From: an uncultured Acholeplasmataceae bacterium
GTDB taxonomy: Bacteria; Bacillota_I; Bacilli_A; Acholeplasmatales; Acholeplasmataceae
NCBI GenBank assembly: GCA_927441705.1
Contig: CAKMKH010000031.1
Span: forward strand, 1 to 64,000
DNA length: 64,000 nucleotides
Reading direction: 5' to 3'
Shown here in pieces: positions 62,450 through 64,000 of this stretch (positions are counted from its first letter, which is position 1; every line of letters starts with the position of its first letter). The position numbers and the translations under genes were made by a program. The notes under the pieces are model-generated. The model did not search any database. It was not told where the DNA came from and was given only the letters and a program-made list of their open reading frames with translations.

Positions 62450-63634
62450 ATGAAGAGAATTTTTACATTAATTCTTGCAGTAGTAGTTGTATTGTCTTTA
62501 GCTGCATGTGGTGGTAGTGATGTCAAGATTGGTGTCGTATTACCTGATGCATCTGAAGAAAGATGGGCAAATCAAGATGGTGAATTCTTTAAAGAAGAAT
62601 TAAACAAACTTGGTGCTGGATATGAATATGAGATTTTATTCTCAGATGGTGATGAAGCTAAAGAAAAACAAAATGTTGAAGCTTTAATCGCTAATGGCGC
62701 AGAAGTGATTATCATTACTGTTGAAGGTTCTGGTGCAGGTGCTGTTCAAGCTGCTAAAGAAGCTGGCGTTACATTAATCGCTCATGACCGTATGGCTAAG
62801 AGTGCAACTGAAACAGCTGATTTCTACACAACTTTCAATAGTTGGAACGTAGGTAAAGCTCAAGGTGGACATTTAGTAGAAGCTGCTAAAGCTGCTGGTT
62901 ATTCTTCAACAAATAAAGCTGACTTAGCTATATTTGCTGGTAGAGTTGCTGACTGGCCAAATGCTACTTATTTCTTTGGTGGTGCTATGGAAGAAATCCA
63001 ACCTGAATTTGATATGTTCAATATTATTAATATTGATGATACATTCAGTGGTTTAGGTTTCTATACAGAAGCTACATTCACAGATGCTGCAAAAGATGCT
63101 TTACAAGCTGCTATGAATCCTGTTGATACTGACTGGAATGCTGAAACAGCTGGTACTAAAGCTGCTGCATTAGTATCAAACTTAGAAAGTAATAATCTTA
63201 AGACTAGTGATGATGTATTTGTATTAGCTCCAAATGATGACACATCAGCTGCAATTCGTCAAGAATTCGCTAAGATGGCTACTCAATATGATGGTTACTA
63301 TACAACTGGTCAAGATGCTTCAGACGTTGCATTAGCTAGTTTACTAGGCGACGAAGTTAATGGTAAAGGTGTTCAAACTATGACAGTATTTAAAGATACT
63401 CATAAATTAGTTATTAACTCAGTTACTATAGCTAAAAACGTTATTGATGGTAAAGATGGATTAACTGGTTTAACTGGCGGTCCAGAAATCGATGGTGTTC
63501 CAACAGCTTATACACTAATTGATACACTTACTTTTGATGATCCACAAAATACTTATGACTTAATTTTCGCAACTGGTTATAAGAAAGAAGAAAACTCAAC
63601 ATTCTCTAATATTGACTTTAGTCAATGGAAATAA
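62450..63634 (+). CDS. xylF: Sugar-binding lipoprotein, ChvE/XylF-like
   Basis: 394 residues. Signal peptide with lipobox LSLAACGG (cleavage before Cys about 20), then a type I periplasmic-binding fold: KIGVVLPDASEERWANQDGEFFKEEL, FSDGDEAKEKQNVEALIANGAEVIIIT, SNLESNNLKTSDDVFVLAPNDDTS, TTGQDASDVALASLL. It captures the sugar for XylGH and is anchored by lipid, as expected in a bacterium without an outer membrane. Highly biased codon use (GCT, GGT) suggests strong expression. AAAGGAG RBS; terminator downstream. Confidence 0.93.
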   Translation: MKRIFTLILAVVVVLSLAACGGSDVKIGVVLPDASEERWANQDGEFFKEELNKLGAGYEYEILFSDGDEAKEKQNVEALIANGAEVIIITVEGSGAGAVQAAKEAGVTLIAHDRMAKSATETADFYTTFNSWNVGKAQGGHLVEAAKAAGYSSTNKADLAIFAGRVADWPNATYFFGGAMEEIQPEFDMFNIINIDDTFSGLGFYTEATFTDAAKDALQAAMNPVDTDWNAETAGTKAAALVSNLESNNLKTSDDVFVLAPNDDTSAAIRQEFAKMATQYDGYYTTGQDASDVALASLLGDEVNGKGVQTMTVFKDTHKLVINSVTIAKNVIDGKDGLTGLTGGPEIDGVPTAYTLIDTLTFDDPQNTYDLIFATGYKKEENSTFSNIDFSQWK

Positions 63635-63659
63635 TCTAGAGTTCAAAAATTAAATAAGT

Positions 63660-63694
63660 AAAGCATTCTAGTTTCTAGGATGCTTTATTTTTTT
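63660..63694 (+). terminator. Terminator of the sugar-import operon
   Basis: Twelve-pair stem AAAGCAT-T-CTAG / CTAG-G-ATGCTTT (one T-G pair), TTT loop and a long T-tract. Confidence 0.92.
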
Positions 63695-63746
63695 ATTAAT
63701 TAGGAAATTCTATATGACCTATTTTTGTGATTTTCCATAGCCAAAA

Positions 63747-63767
63747 TAACCCTTCTGCATAGGGTTA
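63747..63767 (-). terminator. Possible terminator of the zinc-ribbon gene
   Basis: Perfect 7-bp stem TAACCCT / AGGGTTA with a 7-nt loop; on the minus strand it is followed by TTATTTTGG, a weak U-tract. Confidence 0.5.
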
Positions 63768-63783
63768 AACTAAGATTTAATTG

Positions 63784-63987
63784 CTATTTAGTGAACATTT
63801 TGAATTTGTTATAATCTTCTATTACACTTAAACTATCATTATCACATATTGGACATTTAAACCAACCGTCTTTATCCTCATCATAATTGTTGATGTACCA
63901 AACAGAATCTTGTAATACTTCATAATCACAGATAATACATTTCAAATGCGCATTACCGTTACCGTAGCGCTGGATCTTAGTTTTCAT
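63784..63987 (-). CDS. Small protein with two CxxC pairs
   Basis: 67 residues with CIICDYEV and FKCPICDN, a zinc-ribbon or rubredoxin-like knuckle. The family is not recognised. It starts 13 bases from the window end, with AGGTCC-like sequence near it, so its operon context is out of view. Isolated gene on the minus strand after a probable terminator. Such proteins often act as small regulators or protein-protein adaptors; no function is assigned. Confidence 0.65.
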   Translation of the reverse strand: MKTKIQRYGNGNAHLKCIICDYEVLQDSVWYINNYDEDKDGWFKCPICDNDSLSVIEDYNKFKMFTK

Positions 63988-64000
63988 AAGTTGGACCTCT

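Noticed and set aside
1-64000. tRNA, rRNA, CRISPR or insertion-sequence features
   Set aside because: I looked for cloverleaf-like gene ends, repeat-spacer periodicity and transposase genes and saw none. A covariance-model scan was not possible here.

Overview
The window is AT-rich bacterial DNA with standard-code genes (TGG for Trp, TGA used as a stop), tightly packed and often overlapping by 1-23 bases. Good Gram-positive ribosome-binding sites, TTGACA-17-TATAAT promoters, U-tract terminators and XylR/CcpA-type sites point to a low-GC Firmicute or Mollicute relative. The mix (short DnaE-type polymerase, RecG, PlsX-Rnc, DnaD-Nth, PPi-dependent PFK plus pyruvate phosphate dikinase, MscL, FakB-like DegV, no wall or sporulation genes seen) suggests the Acholeplasma/Izemoplasma side of the tree. 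This is inference; a 16S or marker-gene tree would decide it. No rRNA, tRNA, CRISPR array or insertion sequence was seen.

Layout. 1-262: an exact 131-bp tandem duplication with a foldback arm, probably at a contig edge, then rlmH and a HAD phosphatase. 1373-5631 (-): a compact seven-gene Mrp-type cation/proton antiporter without a separate large MrpA. 5797-8423: mscL, a DegV protein and a PadR/HAAS membrane pair. 8522-14869: a seven-gene aromatic operon (DAHP synthase, prephenate dehydrogenase, aroB, aroA, chorismate mutase, aroE, aroC) behind a leader that encodes a 15-residue peptide with Tyr-Tyr-Tyr-Ser-Tyr and a multi-hairpin attenuator. 14910-17436: a CadC-like repressor and a metal P-type ATPase. 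17488-22389: recG, plsX, rnc, dnaD-like, nth. 22434-29627: an XRE regulator, a heterodimeric ABC exporter and an Ig-like-repeat surface protein. 29638-34616: flavodoxin, dnaE, an unknown coupled gene and a CDF transporter. 34618-37470: an M20 peptidase locus whose 3' end is folded back and broken, with two membrane partners. 37601-42658: PPi-PFK, ATP-PFK and PPDK. 42781-49686: NptA-like Na/Pi transporter, uvrB, an SGNH hydrolase, a Sel1-repeat protein and pepT. 49805-51229: a small operon of SHOCT-like/DUF2089 proteins. 51246-54991: a second heterodimeric ABC exporter behind a 32-bp dyad, then a gene remnant. 55110-63634: a xylose/monosaccharide locus (ROK repressor, xylA, xylB, ABC importer). 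63784-63987: a small zinc-ribbon protein.

How the genes work together. Sugars enter through the xylose-type ABC importer, are isomerised and phosphorylated by XylA/XylB, and feed a glycolysis with PPi-linked steps (PPi-PFK, PPDK) beside the classical ATP-PFK. The aromatic operon can carry DAHP to chorismate and on to 4-hydroxyphenylpyruvate, but aroD, aroK and pheA are not in it, so those steps must be encoded elsewhere or supplied. Its Tyr-rich leader fits a tyrosine-sensing attenuator. Ion homeostasis is served by Mrp, MscL, NptA, a CDF exporter and a metal ATPase.

The observations most worth checking are the Tyr leader attenuator, the foldback rearrangements at 1-262 and 34618-34867 (real template switching or assembly/amplification artefact), the xylose-type promoter at 55110 that points antisense through its own repressor gene, and the terminator that overlaps the start of the Ig-like protein.
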